Numbered from the stretch's first letter, positions 44,402-56,426 are shown. The stretch: DNA of 64,000 bases from Ctenosaura bakeri (GCA_948474755.1 CAOLHI010001808.1:248001-312000), one strand, 5' to 3'. Translations and numbers: made by a program. Notes: generated from the sequence alone by a model not told the origin.

Positions 44402-45629
44402 TATAAGCACAGATTATTACAGCTTTAGAAGGCAGTTTTAAAAAACACATACAGATCAAATTAATTCAGCATACAAATTACTTACAGCAGTAACTTATAA
44501 AAGCTTCTAATCATTTAGAGTATATCCATGTAAGAATTGGGGGGATGTAAGGAAGGTTAAGGATTCATTATCACACCAGTATCTAATCCTTATTCATAAA
44601 ATATAGCAGGATTGTTGGGAAGAATAACATGAAGTTCACGTGGTACATGCAGAAAGCATGAAACTGGGCCTGCACTTTTAGCTGGTACTTTTGCTTATAG
44701 CTTATTTACTGTACTATAGCACTGTAACAAAACAAGGAAGCTGTTGTTTTAAGTATGCCTGATGTTTTCTAGCAGCTTCATCCCAGCTTTGGGACTCATT
44801 AGTTCTGTCTCTCTTGAAACAATTTGCCCATCAACAGTTAAGGGATCTGTATCCTATCTGCAAGCGTGCATTAACTTATTATGGGAAAGACTGAATGCAC
44901 TATTATTTTAATTAACTCCTGCGAACCTCCTAGAACATGGCGTCCAGCCAACTGTAACATGGTTATAGGATAAAAAGAGACTTTGGGGCAATGATTTGCT
45001 CTAGACAAGTTCCATTGACTAATTATGTTCATTCATCTTAAGTTTCTAAAAGCCGTAAGTGTCCAAAAAGGGGAAAAAAATGTAGTCAGACGATGATTAC
45101 ATATTAATATTAACACCTTTCCTCTAATTTGCTGCCTGGAGGAGTTATGAGTTATGGTTCTGGGATGTAAAGTTTACATTTTCTGGTAAAGATTTATATG
45201 ATTGTCAAAGGAACAGGTAAAAGAAGTTTATGCTGTGAGGTACACCAGATGGTTTCATATTTTTTAAAAAGCTTGTGTGATAGTAACATCCTTTCACTTT
45301 CTCTGGGCTTCATTTCATTTTGCAGTCTATGCTGTAACACAAACTAATCTGAACAATACCATTACATCACTTGTTAATAGCAACCACCTTACTCTGTCAC
45401 ATAAAGTGACAGGGCTCTGACAAATCTGACTGGCTAGTATTCAGTTCCAAGGTGATACTCTCCATCTTAAGATGGACATCCTGGCTGTAGTCCTGCTTTT
45501 AACACCTGTGGAGCTATAAAAGAGTCTCTCATTGCTTCAACTAGCAATTTATAGCTGGAAAATGGTGACCAATCTGCCTGCCTCTGCTACATTTATAATA
45601 TGCTTTATAACTTAAGGCTTTAATATCAC
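44402..45629. other. Upstream intron, unassigned
   Basis: AT-rich sequence without recognisable genes or repeats. Confidence 0.5.
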
Positions 45630-45725
45630 TCAGTACTGCACCAGAAGAAGTGGGTTTATATCCCCAAAAGCTCATGCTAAAATAAAAACTAGTTAGTCTT
45701 AAAGGTGCTGCCACATTACTTTTTC
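45630..45725 (+). repeat. Fragment of the 'GAAGTGGGTTTATACCCACAAAAGC'-type reptile repeat
   Basis: CCAGAAGAAGTGGGTTTATA, CCCAAAAGCTCATGCTAAAA, TAAAAACTAGTTAGTCTTAA and AGGTGCTGCCACATTACTTT match the order of a repeat common across reptiles (AAGTGGG..AAAGCTTATGC..TTAGTCT..AGGTGCC). I do not assign a class. Confidence 0.65.
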
Positions 45726-48700
45726 TTTCCCTTTTTCCCTCACACGCCCTTCCTCCTTTTTCTCCTAAGTTGCCCTCCCTGGCCCAACACTCTGAGAATC
45801 TGAAATGATGGGTGTTTTTCAGGTACAAGTGTGGTGCTGCCCTGGTCTTTGGTTTTTTGCTCCCACACTCTGGGAAAATCTTATATGTTGTGCTCCTATC
45901 ATAACACAGGACAGGGCCTTCTCTGCCACAATCAGTACAGCGTTACCCTGCCCCAGGGCAAGAACTGAGCAAAGGGACAAGGGGATGCATTGCCTCAGAA
46001 GTGGAGTCTAGCATGCAGTCCCATGCTCTCCCATTGCCTTTGCACTGCACAGTGGAATACTGCTTTCTTTGAAACTCTCATATTCTTGCCTAAGAGACCT
46101 GCAACAATTTATGAGGACATATTTCTCAGACATTCGTTGCCACACTTCCTCTCATCTCGTCTCATTTTGAATTTGAGAAAAAGATCTTGCAATTCTTTAG
46201 GTTGCTTATTCAAACCAGATGTTTGCTGACAAATGTATTATGTGCTTAGCCACCCACTTCTATCAGGTCCACAAGCAGAAAAAAAACCACGTGTGATTTG
46301 TACACAGTATTATGTACTAAATTCTAATTCTGGGTCTCCTTGAGATGGGCAGCTCTTACTGCAAGCACATAACCAAATTTATTGCACTGACCTGGAACAA
46401 TCCTGGGAAAACCCACAAGGTAGCTATGAAAAGGCAGATGTCACTGACCTAAAACTGTCATTCTCCTTTTAATTCTGCCCATTGCCTTGTGTTACTTACT
46501 TTATACACTTATATCACATAAACCCCACTGTGCCATCCACAGCAATAAAACATGACATGCAAGGCCTAACATTTTCAAAGGACATATTCAGTGTCTAATT
46601 TTAGATCATGTACCAATTTTCACTATAATAGACGTAGCTGGACTAGCATTTTAAAGTACGCAGCAGTTGCCTTCAGAATGGGTTCACTTTTGCTCTGAAA
46701 GGACCACTCTCAAAAATGACAGTTTGTGATTTGCTAAATAGTTACAGTTGTTTACCTGCCACATTTGGTACAGTTGCCATGTAGATTAAACAAAGAAAAC
46801 AGAGTAGCCCCATCAAAGATACGAAGGTAAAGGAATGGATATACATCATAAATGTAAAACTGGAAAGGAGAAATTAGCATCCCAAATTATTAGGAAAATA
46901 TTTTCCCAATATATTTGCATATTTATATATATGCATATTTTCCACACATGCTCTGGAATACTGTTCCTGGCTGGCAGTACGGGAAGCATGTGTCAGACGC
47001 CCTATTTTTATCCCCTTCTTTCTGTAACATGGTCCCAAGACTAAGGTGCTGCCTTCCATCCCACTGTGATCAAACACTGCTCCCAGAAAACATTCTCGGC
47101 AATTTGAGAATTAGAATTAAAGGATGTCAAGCAGCCACCCATTACGTTTTACACCACATTGTTTTAAGAATACACTCTTCTATCAAAGCCATGCCAATAA
47201 ATATTACTGGAAAGAACAACTGAACCCAAAGCAACACTTGGGACTTCCCAGCTTCATTAATGCTTCATGTCACTCCGGAAGAATGGCGTCATATAAATAC
47301 AATAAATAAATAAAAATTAATTAATTAATCAAGAAAGCTTAGATTTCTTTGGATTTCTTTTTCTTTTAGTTCTCACAAAATAGTTTATTTCCACTAACGT
47401 CACTATTCATTTATTCATCTAGGCTTTAATCCGGTTAGATCAACACAGCTTTAGAGATACATAACTCAGGGCTCATTTTTCAGCCTTTTAACAACAGCCT
47501 GCTATCAAAGTGACAACAACAATCTCCTTTCTCTGCCAAGGAATAGCAGTGCTAATCACATTCAAACATATCCATTCATTTATTAAATCTGTATCCTGCT
47601 ATTTTGCTAAAAATAGCACTCAAAGTAACAAACAATCAAATTCAAACACAAATAAATATATAATTTAAGTATAAACACTGATTAAAAAAACAATTAAAAC
47701 ACACACACACCAAATAAAGTGACAGAAGCCAACCAATTAAAATCCAAAGGTCTATCTGAGTGAAAGGTCTTTGTCCAGGAGTGGAAAAACAGCAGAGGAG
47801 ATTTCAACCTCTCCTCTTTTGACAAAGGAATTCCAGAGAGTGGGAATCCTACTAAGAAGACCCTCTCTCTTGTCCCCAGAAAATGTGCTTCTGATATGTG
47901 GCAGCAGTAAGAAAAGGGCCACCTCCAATTAGCTTAAAAGCTGGGCAGTCATGTACAGGAAAATACAGACTTCAAAACAGCCTGTTCTCAAGTGATAAAA
48001 GGCTTTTATATGTTTTAATGACACTTTTGATACTGGCTGGAAACACAGATAGATATGCGATCCAATCCAATGCACTTTCTATTGAAAGGTAAGTCCCACA
48101 GAAGTCCAATGACTCTTAACTTCAAAGTAATTGTGCCTTAGATTGCAGCCCAAGCTACTTGAATATAAAGATAACTCAGAGGCAGAAAGATACAGGCTAC
48201 TTGTGTGGCAATATTTCTAACACAGAATATCTTGAACCCTTCTAAAAGACATCCCCTCCCTCTGTACTGTAAAGCCACAAGTCAGCCTCCGCAGCTGAAG
48301 TGAATATAAGTCATCTAAAAATATCTGAAAACTCCAGTAGGAGGAATGCAGTTCCAATAAAATGAAGAGGTACGTGCAGGCCTACTTGGCAAGTCATTTT
48401 ATTAGGCAGACTGAAGAAACTGAATAAAAAGCACAGCAGACTCTATTCTGTAGATAAAGGATGCCTGTCCATTAGTCAGAGTGGACAATGGCAGAGACTG
48501 AGTCCTGCAGTGTACAGCAATCAGACAACTGGTCAGTTCCTGCATCGGAGAGTGCTTCATTATAACTGCGTGTAAGAGACAAGCCAGTTTGCCACTGCTT
48601 TTTAAAATACTCTGCCTTCAAGAAACACTACTTCCTTTGACTTATGAACCAAAGATTTCTTCAGCATCCGCCGCAGCATTCTGGCCATCTGTGGAGAACT

Positions 48701-49149
48701 CTGGGAGATATTCTGAAGAGCTCCCTCCCGCAAAAGGCACCTCACACCAGTTTGTGCTCATCTTAAGGCACCCCACAGAGACGTTCCATTTCAGTAAGGT
48801 TTTACTAAATATTGATGGATTGCAAGGTATTCTGCAAGTTATTGATTTATTGCTTTATTCATATACCATCTTTTAAGGTACAATTGTTCCTTCAAGTCAA
48901 TGTACAAGATTTCATCTAGTACTATCAGCATCATAATAAAATAATCATTTAATTAAAACCATATTGCACCTCCTTAAAGCTGAGCAATAAAACAGCAACA
49001 ATAATTAATACAGACTGGCAAAATTAATATAGACTGAACAAAGTATTTTAATTTCTTAGAAGTTCTGATTTCTTAGAAATATTCAGAGAATCTCAGTGAC
49101 GAGATAACTTTCACTTTCTGAAAGAGAGTTGCATAAGTATAGTGTCATC
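45726..49149. other. Upstream intron, unassigned with possible LINE debris
   Basis: The segment 45840-46230 looks like the 3' coding part of an L2-like LINE (CAGGGCCTTCTCTGCC followed by a CAAGAAC..GAG block), but the match is weak. An (AAAT)/(AATT) run lies at 47293-47329. The 95-codon plus-strand frame at 48589-48876 is unrecognised. Confidence 0.4.
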
Positions 49150-49340
49150 ACTGAAAAGCCCTGTCCCAGCTGACTACCTGTACCTGATGTTATCATTGGT
49201 TCATGCTTTAATTTTGTTAACAGCACTGTTTCAATTTAATGGTATATTGCACTATGCTTGATTGCATTAAATTTTAAACATCTTTACAATTTGTAGGCCA
49301 CTTTGAGATACTGGCTAAAGGGGGTAGAAAATGAACCATC
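49150..49340 (+). mobile_element. L2/CR1-type LINE 3'-tail fragment
   Basis: TTCATGCTTTAATTTTGTTA, then TTGTAGGCCACTTTGAGATA and CTGGCTAAAGGGGGTAGAAAA follow the tail order (..GAGCCGCCTTGAG..GGGGTATAAA) of LINE 3' ends in this window. Confidence 0.55.
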
Positions 49341-49539
49341 ATATTATCACAGGATACATGGTCAGATCACTTAGAGCAGAGTCAAAATTCTATTGTCTTT
49401 ATCGTTGCCCTCAATGAAATGAAAATTGTATCCTGAATCATATCTTGATATTCCTGCTGAAACTGTACACTAGTGTGCAAGTTGTCTCTTAAGAAAGCTT
49501 ATTCTACAACTAAATCATCTCTGAGGAAACCTACAAAGT

Positions 49540-49675
49540 GTTCCCATTACCTTCATACTTGACTTCTTCTTTTACCATCAAGGCCAGTTCTTTCTCATAA
49601 AGACCGATCAACTCTCTTCTGCCACAGATTGTTCTTGTATTTCTCTTCTTCCCTCCCTATACACTAGCCCAGGGT
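49540..49675 (+). pseudogene. L2/CR1-clade LINE fragment, left of an insertion
   Basis: The pyrimidine-rich coding remnant ACTTCTTCTTTTACCATCAAGG to TATACACTAGCCCAGGGTG continues, after the GC-rich element at 49676-49993, into a frame reading SHGFHYYSYADDT. The two parts therefore belong to one LINE split by the insertion. Confidence 0.55.
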
Positions 49676-49993
49676 GACCCTTTTCGCACAGCATTTTCAA
49701 TGCAAAAGGGCCTGTTGAGCATCACGCAAATGTGAGGAGCAGTCCACACAGCACACTCACATTTGTGCGATGCTCCAGGGGCCCCGTGCACACTTATCTT
49801 GCGTGCGCAGCCTCAGGAGCCGGGCTGCACTGCGAAAGGTCCCAGGCTGCACTGCGAAAGGAAGAGGCGGGGCTCTCGCGCTAGCAGGAAGCTCGTGCCG
49901 AGCTGAAGCAGGGAAGCGAGAGCCTCTCTCCGGAGGCTGCTTGCGCGAGCACCATGCCCCAGTGCCGAAAATGGGTGAGTTGCGGAAAGGGCC
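49676..49993 (+). mobile_element. GC-rich inverted-repeat element, copy C
   Basis: It starts GACCCTTTTCGCACAGCATT and ends AGTTGCGGAAAGGGCC. The inside is CpG-rich: CAAAAGGGCCTGTTGAGCAT, GTGCGATGCTCCAGGGGCC, CCGGAGGCTGCTTGCGCGAG. It shares the whole plan of copies B and D but is shorter, lacking the middle CATTTTCAGCTTCTAGCC block of D. A donor-like ATGG|GTGAGT is at 49975 beside the right terminus. It interrupts a LINE. Flanking bases (GGT or TGA left, TCA right) do not give a clean duplication. Confidence 0.75.
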
Positions 49994-51310
49994 TCAGTCT
50001 CATGGTTTTCATTACTACTCATACGCAGATGACACCTGGTCTGTCCTAGTACTCCTGAGCTATCTTCCTTACTCCAATCCTGCAGTCCACAACTTCTCTT
50101 CTGCTGTATTCTTCATGGTTCTAACTCATATTTGATGTTCAATACTGAATTATGCATCTTTCTTTCCAAGCACTCCTCTCTCCTCATATCTTCTTTGTCC
50201 ACTGACAGTATTAACGATCCACGTTGTTGAACAGGAATGGAGTTCTGACTATAACTTGTCTGCCTCCTTTGTTCCACATTTAGCCAAGTTGTGTCCCTCT
50301 CCAAATTTGCAAAAACCAGAGCTTAGAAGTCTCAAGTTATAAGCAACACAGTTACCTAGTTTTGGAATACTGGTGCAACAAAGTCACATTTCTAAAGTAT
50401 TATAATGAGTAAGAGCAAAATTATTTTACTGGTTTACCAGAGCAACAGTTTCTAGCTACTATTTGAAAAGGTTATTTTAAAAGGGTGCTTTAAGAGACAT
50501 TTTGACAGGAGAGGTTTTTCCCCAAAGTTTTATGTCAATCTCTTTTCAATTATAAAGGTTTTTCCTTCTCCAAAAGTAATGAGAAGCACAACAAGCAAAA
50601 CACATTACTGATTCAACAAAGCACTGAGTAATGAAAACAGGTTGCTTCTCAAACACTGTAGAATAATTTGGAGACAGTAACCCCCCAGGCTATGGGAAAA
50701 ATATAGCCTTTCCTCTCTGATCCCTTCAGCAAAAATGCAGGTCTATCACCTGGTCATTTCTTGCTCAGATTACTGCAATTGCCTCTTACACCTCTTCCCC
50801 TGCCCCTCATGCTGCTCCAGAGGTCTGTTGCCAAAATCATATTCCTGTGCCATTGTTCTTAGTATGTGATGTCTCTCTTATATCTTGACATTGATGTACT
50901 ATCCAAATAGGCATCTTGTCCTTACTTTCAAAACTCTTCATGGCCTTTTCCACCATCATATCCCTACCTGTGATCTTGGGTCATCCAGGCCTGCTCACCA
51001 TATATATCCTATTCTCTCAAAATAACCACCCTTTTTCCCCTGGTTATGTTCTTGAGCTCACAACCTGCATTCTATGGTTGGAATGACCTTGCCCTTAGAA
51101 TACCCACATGATATCAGTTGTCTTATTTCCTTTGACGCCCTCGTCAAAATCTGTTTTCTTCAATATCTTTGGCACAATACCCCAGTTCCCTCGCCCTACA
51201 GTTTTTCTGTTCATACTAGCCACTACTTCCACCAAAGGTTTCCTTTGTATCAAAATGAGATTGTAAACCTGTTGTGGTAGTCTCCTCCCATTGTATTTTA
51301 TATACATGTA
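49994..51310 (+). pseudogene. L2/CR1-clade LINE fragment with the YADD catalytic motif
   Basis: The frame entering from the inserted element reads SHGFHYYSYADDT, the catalytic motif of a LINE reverse transcriptase. Downstream remnants (ACTGACAGTATTAACGATCC, CTCAGATTACTGCAATTGCC, AAACTCTTCATGGCC with TTTTCCACCATCATATCCC) follow the order of the C-terminal part of such LINEs. It is full of stops, hence inactive. Confidence 0.7.
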
Positions 51311-51835
51311 CACTCATGATTCCATAATATGCATAAAAACATTCATGCTCACTAGAAAGGATCAGAATCAAACAGATTATTTTAAAATTTCACACCATGG
51401 TTAGCTTCTGCAAATGCTCTTAAAGCTTATTTGAAACATAAACAAAGAATTTGGAATATGGAATATGGAAAATAAAATGCATATGGTTTATGCTTAGTAG
51501 CAATGAATGATCCCTAGGAAAAAGACTCTTCTGACATTATGGAAAACTCTCAAAAAGTCTCCAAGGTATTTCTGTCTCTATTAAAGCTAGCATGTGTCAG
51601 TAATAAAACCACACCACCTCCATTCTCTAGTATGCTGTTTGTAAAATATGGTCTTTAGAAAACTGTTTATCCCAGAAGGCAAACACTAGTTTTTAGCAGT
51701 GAAGAGTATTATGAAGGAATACATTTATTACAGTGTCAGCTTTCAAAGACATCATCTGATATATTTGATGAACACTGCATCCTTCCATGGAAGCTTATGT
51801 CATAGTGCATCTGTTAGACACAAAGGAACCAAGAG

Positions 51836-51888
<53 letters not shown>

Positions 51889-52229
51889 GACTTATTGCAA
51901 CTATCTGAAAAGTTCAATCATGCAAGACTTTCACAAGAACAGGTCATTTCCCTTTGGCAAGTTACACATGTATGGTGCCCTCACTGTGTTTACAGGTTGA
52001 GCATAAGCAGATCAGGCTGAAACACCTGGCAGCTTCAGACTCAGGGGGGAAGGAACTGAGCTAGAAGGAAGTGGTCAAGAAACTGGTAGCCCTGTTGCAA
52101 GCCTGGGGTTTCTCTTAACATGATGAGATGTGAGAAGTCAGGAGGGCAGAGAAAAGGGGCTCTACATTTCAGACATCAACTAGTTGCACCAAATACCTTC
52201 TATTGTACAGACTCCAAAGAGGCAGTGGT
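51311..52229. other. Upstream intron with a (CT)n tract
   Basis: Contains about 23 CT units at 51838-51885. Otherwise unassigned. Confidence 0.55.
51838..51885. repeat. (CT)n microsatellite
   Basis: An uninterrupted CT run; it creates Ser-Leu repeat artefacts in two reading frames. Confidence 0.97.
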
Positions 52230-52450
52230 GGTGGTGATGAAGATTAAAATATTTACATCCCTCATTATATCATAGGATCTCAGAGGGTGTTTACAATGGA
52301 ATCAGTTTAAATAAATCCTAAAAACCTATCAAACAACAGAAAAATCTGAAAAGTTAAAAGAGAACTGCTTCAGGGAACTCAGGCTCATTTGGTGGGCCTT
52401 CTCAGTGGTTGCTTCCAGATTTTGGAATTCTCTCCCTGGTCTCCTTAGGG
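52230..52450 (+). mobile_element. L2-like LINE 3' region, left of the hAT insertion
   Basis: TTCAGGGAACTCAGGCTCATTT, GGTGGGCCTTCTCAGTGGTT, then TTTTGGAATTCTCTCCCTGG is the GGCCTTCTCxGTGGTGGC..TGGAACTCxCTCCC signature of squamate L2-like LINE coding ends. It continues after the hAT element at 53107 with CCTTAGGGAGAG. Confidence 0.65.
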
Positions 52451-53106
52451 CAGCGGTTCTCAACCTGTGGGTCACGACCCCTTTGGGGGTCGAACGACCC
52501 TTTCACAGGGGTCACCTAAGACCATCTGAAAATATGTATTTCCAATGGTCTTAGGCTTCATTCCCTCCTCGGTGGTGGTGCGCAAGCGTGAGCCATGCGC
52601 TCGCGTCCTCCTGCCCCCTGTTCAGAAGGGACTGAAATCGCTTTCCTTCCCAGCTACGGGGAGAACCTCCCGTCTGATGGGCCAGCTTGGGGGGGTGGCG
52701 GCACAGGGGACAGGCCCCCTCCTCACCACGGCCCCTGCCCCACTTGCCACGGAGGGGGGTGCTGCGGAAGGGCCAGGGGCCGCAAGGCAGCGCTTTTCCG
52801 GGGGGGCTGCACCCGGCGCAAAAGACAAGGGCTCTGGGATTCCTCCCCCCCGGCCAGGGTCGATACTCTGGAAACTTTTCCCACGCTGCCCCCCCAGTGG
52901 AAATGAGAGCGAAGCAGAAGCAGAGCCAGGGGAGGGTTCTCGGAGTTTTTTCCCGGGGAGATGCGCGACTCCTCTTTCCCTCCCTGCCCGCCCCCCCATT
53001 CCTGGCCAGCGAGGTGGCCTTTGCCGGGGGGGGGGAGGCATTGTAAATAATAAATAAATAATTTTATGGTTGGGGGTCACGGCATTAGGAAGGTTGAGAA
53101 CCACTG
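52451..53106. mobile_element. SPIN-like hAT non-autonomous element carrying GC-rich cargo
   Basis: The left end reads CAGCGGTTCTCAACCTGTGG, followed by GTCACGACCCCTTTGGGGGTC and GAACGACCCTTTCACAGGGG. The right end reads TTTTATGGTTGGGGGTCACG and AGGAAGGTTGAGAACCACTG. The termini are inverted over 15 bp with one mismatch. A perfect 8-bp duplication, CCTTAGGG, flanks it (52443-52450 and 53107-53114); this fits the nnnTAnnn target of Buster-type hAT elements. These ends match the SPIN consensus as I know it, though related OposCharlie-type elements are not excluded. A hairpin CCTAAGACCAT..ATGGTCTTAGG lies at 52515-52555. From about 52560 to 53040 the element holds CpG-rich sequence unlike typical SPIN internals. 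No transposase frame was recognised. Confidence 0.88.
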
Positions 53107-53425
53107 CCTTAGGGAGAGAATACACACACACACACATATATGTGTGTGTGTGTGTGTATGCATGCATGCTGTCAGGCTTTTTGAAACTGACTGGGATGGG
53201 TTTTCAATGCTGTACAGCACTGTTTTTGGTGATCTGTATATAGCTTTTTAAAAATGAATTTTAAAGGTTTTAACTTTATAAATTGTTTAATTGTTTTTAA
53301 AATGACTTTATACTTTTATTCATGTTGTTATATGGTTTTTAATCTGTATTGTTTTTAAATTTGTTGTTAGCCAGCTTGAGTCTCATTATTGGGAGAAAGG
53401 ATATAAATGAATATCATCATCCTCA
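53107..53425 (+). mobile_element. L2-like LINE 3' tail, right of the hAT insertion
   Basis: After the duplicated CCTTAGGG and a CA/TG run, it continues with ACTGACTGGGATGGGTTTTC, repeated TTTTAAA motifs and AGCTTGAGTCTCATTATTGG, and ends GGGAGAAAGGATATAAATGA. This is the usual GAGxCxCC..GGGxATAAAT ending of the family. Confidence 0.65.
53122..53160. repeat. Palindromic (CA)n(TATA)(TG)n microsatellite
   Basis: ACACACACACACACATATAT followed by GTGTGTGTGTGTGTGTAT forms a self-complementary hairpin 16 bp outside the hAT element's end. Confidence 0.93.
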
Positions 53426-54394
53426 TCATTCTTATCTTCATCATCAATATTTCCTCTTTCTAAAAACAAATCTAGCTGGGGCCTTCAAAAAGGCCTGCTT
53501 CCCCTGTACCACCATAGCATAACAATGACCAGTCCTGCCCTCCAGATGCTTCAACAGGTGGAATTTGTCACTTCTGAACAAGATTATTTTCACTGTGAGG
53601 CGGTGGAGAGAACTGAGGAAGGTTCAGCAGATGTGGCTACAGCTGAGGTCTGAGAGAGGGCAAAAATGGCTCCCAGACCATAACCAAATGGCTGCCAGGG
53701 ATGAGATTTCCCATCTTTGTCTTAGGACCAGGCTACATATGCAATCAGGATCCAAGAGATAGGGAGAGCAGCAGGAGGATTTCACCCCTTGCCCCTCTCC
53801 ACAGTTCCTTTCCAACCTCCTGTGTGATTAATTCCATGTGTAGTCTGATCTGTAGACAACTAGAGCAAACTATTGGTAAGTCTGGAGTTCTTATGGCCTT
53901 GAGAGACTTTCGGATCACCAGTAAGCTATCATTCCATTCCAAAGGTGTTGGGCTGGACAGGGAGGCAGATAAAAGATAAGGACAAATAGATGTCAACAAA
54001 TGGTTTGATTACCATATTTAAATACTACCAAAAAACAACAACAAACCCCCCGCCCGGCAACCCACTATTTTTGAACTGGAAAAAAAATCCCTTCTGTCTA
54101 GGATATAAGAAGAGAATTGCACACATATGTTCATGGTTCCAGATGAAGAAGGTGATGATAAAATATTGTGGGTAATTTATTAGACTTTCGCAGAACGAAG
54201 CTGAAACAGCTGAGGTTAACGTCCTGGATACAAGACTGAACTACTGCTCTGACTTCGCAACATACATTAATAATTTGGAAGACTGCATATTCCATCAAAG
54301 ATGAAACTTTTCACTTTTGGATACATGTATCATTTAATTTTCAGTGAATGTTTACAGCAGCATGTGAAAGAATGTATTCCAGGCCCAAATCTTT
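53426..54394. other. Upstream intron, unassigned
   Basis: Overlapping open frames at 53565-53999 on both strands are unrecognised. No splice context agrees with NFATC1. Confidence 0.45.
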
Positions 54395-54890
54395 TAAAAG
54401 GCCAAAAAACAAATGCTTTTCACCATCCTGTGGTTATATGGCTTAGGTCCAGACAATCTGAATGAACATATCTCCCTATATGAAGCTGCCAGAGTCTTAA
54501 GATCCACAGGGGAGGACTTTGACTTGGTTCCACCACCACCATCAACTCATTTAGTGAGAACATGGGAGACAGCCATCTCAGCGGAAGCTCTCACTCTCTG
54601 CAACTCCCTTCCATGGGAAGGTAGGCTGGCCTCCTCCCTGCCCTCCTTTTGCCAAAAAGAAAAGGCCTTTCTGTTTAAGCACGCTTTTAATATGTAATTG
54701 CTCCCAATGAGGTTTCTTACGGGGGGGGGGATGACTGTGCTTTATTTTTAACTTTTTAAGCTTTTTAATGGTTTTATAATTAACAGTTTAATATAATGAT
54801 TTTTAATTGCCTTTAAAATTGTTAGGTTTGAAATGAATCTTTTTGTGAGCCACCTTGGTGGCATATAAATGAAATAAAATACATAATATA
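54395..54890 (+). mobile_element. L2-like LINE 3' end
   Basis: TATATGAAGCTGCCAGAGTC, GGGGAGGACTTTGACTTGGT, a GCAACTCCCTTCCATGGGAAG block (the conserved WNSLP-type coding end) and the AT-rich tail TTTTGTGAGCCACCTTGGTG, GCATATAAATGAAATAAAATA. The G-run at 54721-54730 interrupts the tail. Confidence 0.7.
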
Positions 54891-55169
54891 TTAAGAGTCC
54901 AGAAAGATTTTGTGCGGTTTTTTAAAAACGTCCTAAGATATTATAAAGGCATACAGTACAAGTCACAACAACTGACATCAGTGAAAACATTCCTCTTGTT
55001 TTCAGTTTGGTGAGAATTCTAGCCACAATCCTGAAGTTTCCCTGGGTGGCTTGTCATTTGATTCCTATACACCTTTCATTGTCCTGCATAGATATGTTCT
55101 GTGACCTGTGAAGTTCCAAGATTTCAGAAGCCACCTGGCAAATCATCTTTTGTTAGTTCCAACCCATGG

Positions 55170-55680
55170 ACTCAGTGGACATTTCCGGGCACAATTCAAG
55201 GTGCTGGTTATGACCTTCAAAGCCCTAGAAACCATGGATTGAGATTACCTGAAAGATTGTATCTATTTCTGTGAGTCTGCCTGACTCTTAAAGATCCTTG
55301 GGGGAAGGCTTTGTAGGTGGGTTTGGTGAAGAATAAGGAGAGAGTCTTATCAGTGCCTGCTCTTAAACAGCGGAATTCCCTTCCAAATGAGGCTCAGCTG
55401 TCCATCTGTCTTCTCTCTTTCTGCTGGCAGGCAAGGTCCTTTTTATTTAGATAGGCCCGTGGCTCTAAAGTTACTGACGCAGAAGGATCTTTTAATGGGA
55501 CCTATAGTGCTTTTATCTTTGTACTTTTAGGTGTTTTAAACTGTTGTAACTTAGTGTTTCCAACAGCACTGTTATCTTCAATATTTTTTAAAATTTGTAT
55601 CAAATGGAACCTAGTTTTTCATTTGATGTGAGCCTCTTTGGGCCTAATGCTGGGATACAAATTAGACAAATAAATAAATA
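55170..55680 (+). mobile_element. L2-like LINE 3' end
   Basis: CACAATTCAAGGTGCTGGTT, ATGACCTTCAAAGCCCTAGA, then AGCGGAATTCCCTTCCAAAT and the tail TGTGAGCCTCTTTGGGCCTA with ATTAGACAAATAAATAAATA. These follow the canonical QFKVLVMTFKAL and GAGCCxCxTTGGGxx order of this LINE family. Confidence 0.75.
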
Positions 55681-56426
55681 GGATCTCATGTAAGCCCCAC
55701 AGATCCAAAGAAGTCTACTATAGCTGGGACTAACAATTGAATTTTGCCCTTAGCCATGGATATTACTAATTTATACAAGATACTGAGATGGTTATGTAGA
55801 GAAAGGAGAGATTTTGGAGATTTATCCTGTGTGTGCAAAAAGAAACCAATGGTAAGAAGTAACTCTGGTGTGAACAGCATAGTCACAGCAGTGGTCACCC
55901 ATTATGAGACAGAGTTTGACCAGTGGTCACTAATTTGAACATAGAAAATGATTTCTTTACATTATATTGAAGTATTCAAAATCTCTTGCCAAAAAGAAGC
56001 TTAGCTTATTTAAAAGTATGTTGCTGTTTCAAGAGATACAGTAAGGAGCTACATTCAAAAGCTTCATTTCTATAAATATTTGGAGAATGGTAAGTACTGG
56101 GAAATACTGAAACATAATCATAATATTTCACAATGGAGTTATTGCTTAGATGTCTGAAACTGAACGAGGGGAAGCAAACAAATCACACAGAAATGCAGAG
56201 AGCAGAAATTAAAGCAACTCAGTAACACTTCTTTTTAAAAGTTGTTATTCTAAGGATTCAGCCTAGAAGTTTGTGCAAATTGTATAATGATGGAATTCAT
56301 GGACAATACTATTTACAAAGACAATTAAACATAGATTCTACCATAACTTACTATATATTGGATTATGGCTTATATGTAAAGGCTCTTCTCAGGGTGGGAT
56401 GGAGAGACTACCAGCCTATTCCAGTT
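55681..56426. other. Upstream intron, unassigned
   Basis: No recognisable element or open frame of interest. Confidence 0.5.

Noticed and set aside
49770..50135. 121-codon plus-strand frame containing YADDT
   Set aside because: It is a chance fusion of a GC-rich mobile element and an inactive LINE reverse-transcriptase fragment.
51699..52020. Ser-Leu repeat open frames
   Set aside because: Produced by the (CT)n microsatellite.
52545..53167. Open frames of 170 and 181 codons on opposite strands
   Set aside because: They fall within the CpG-rich cargo of the hAT element, contain low-complexity Pro/Gly/Arg runs, and one runs out through a microsatellite. No recognisable domain.
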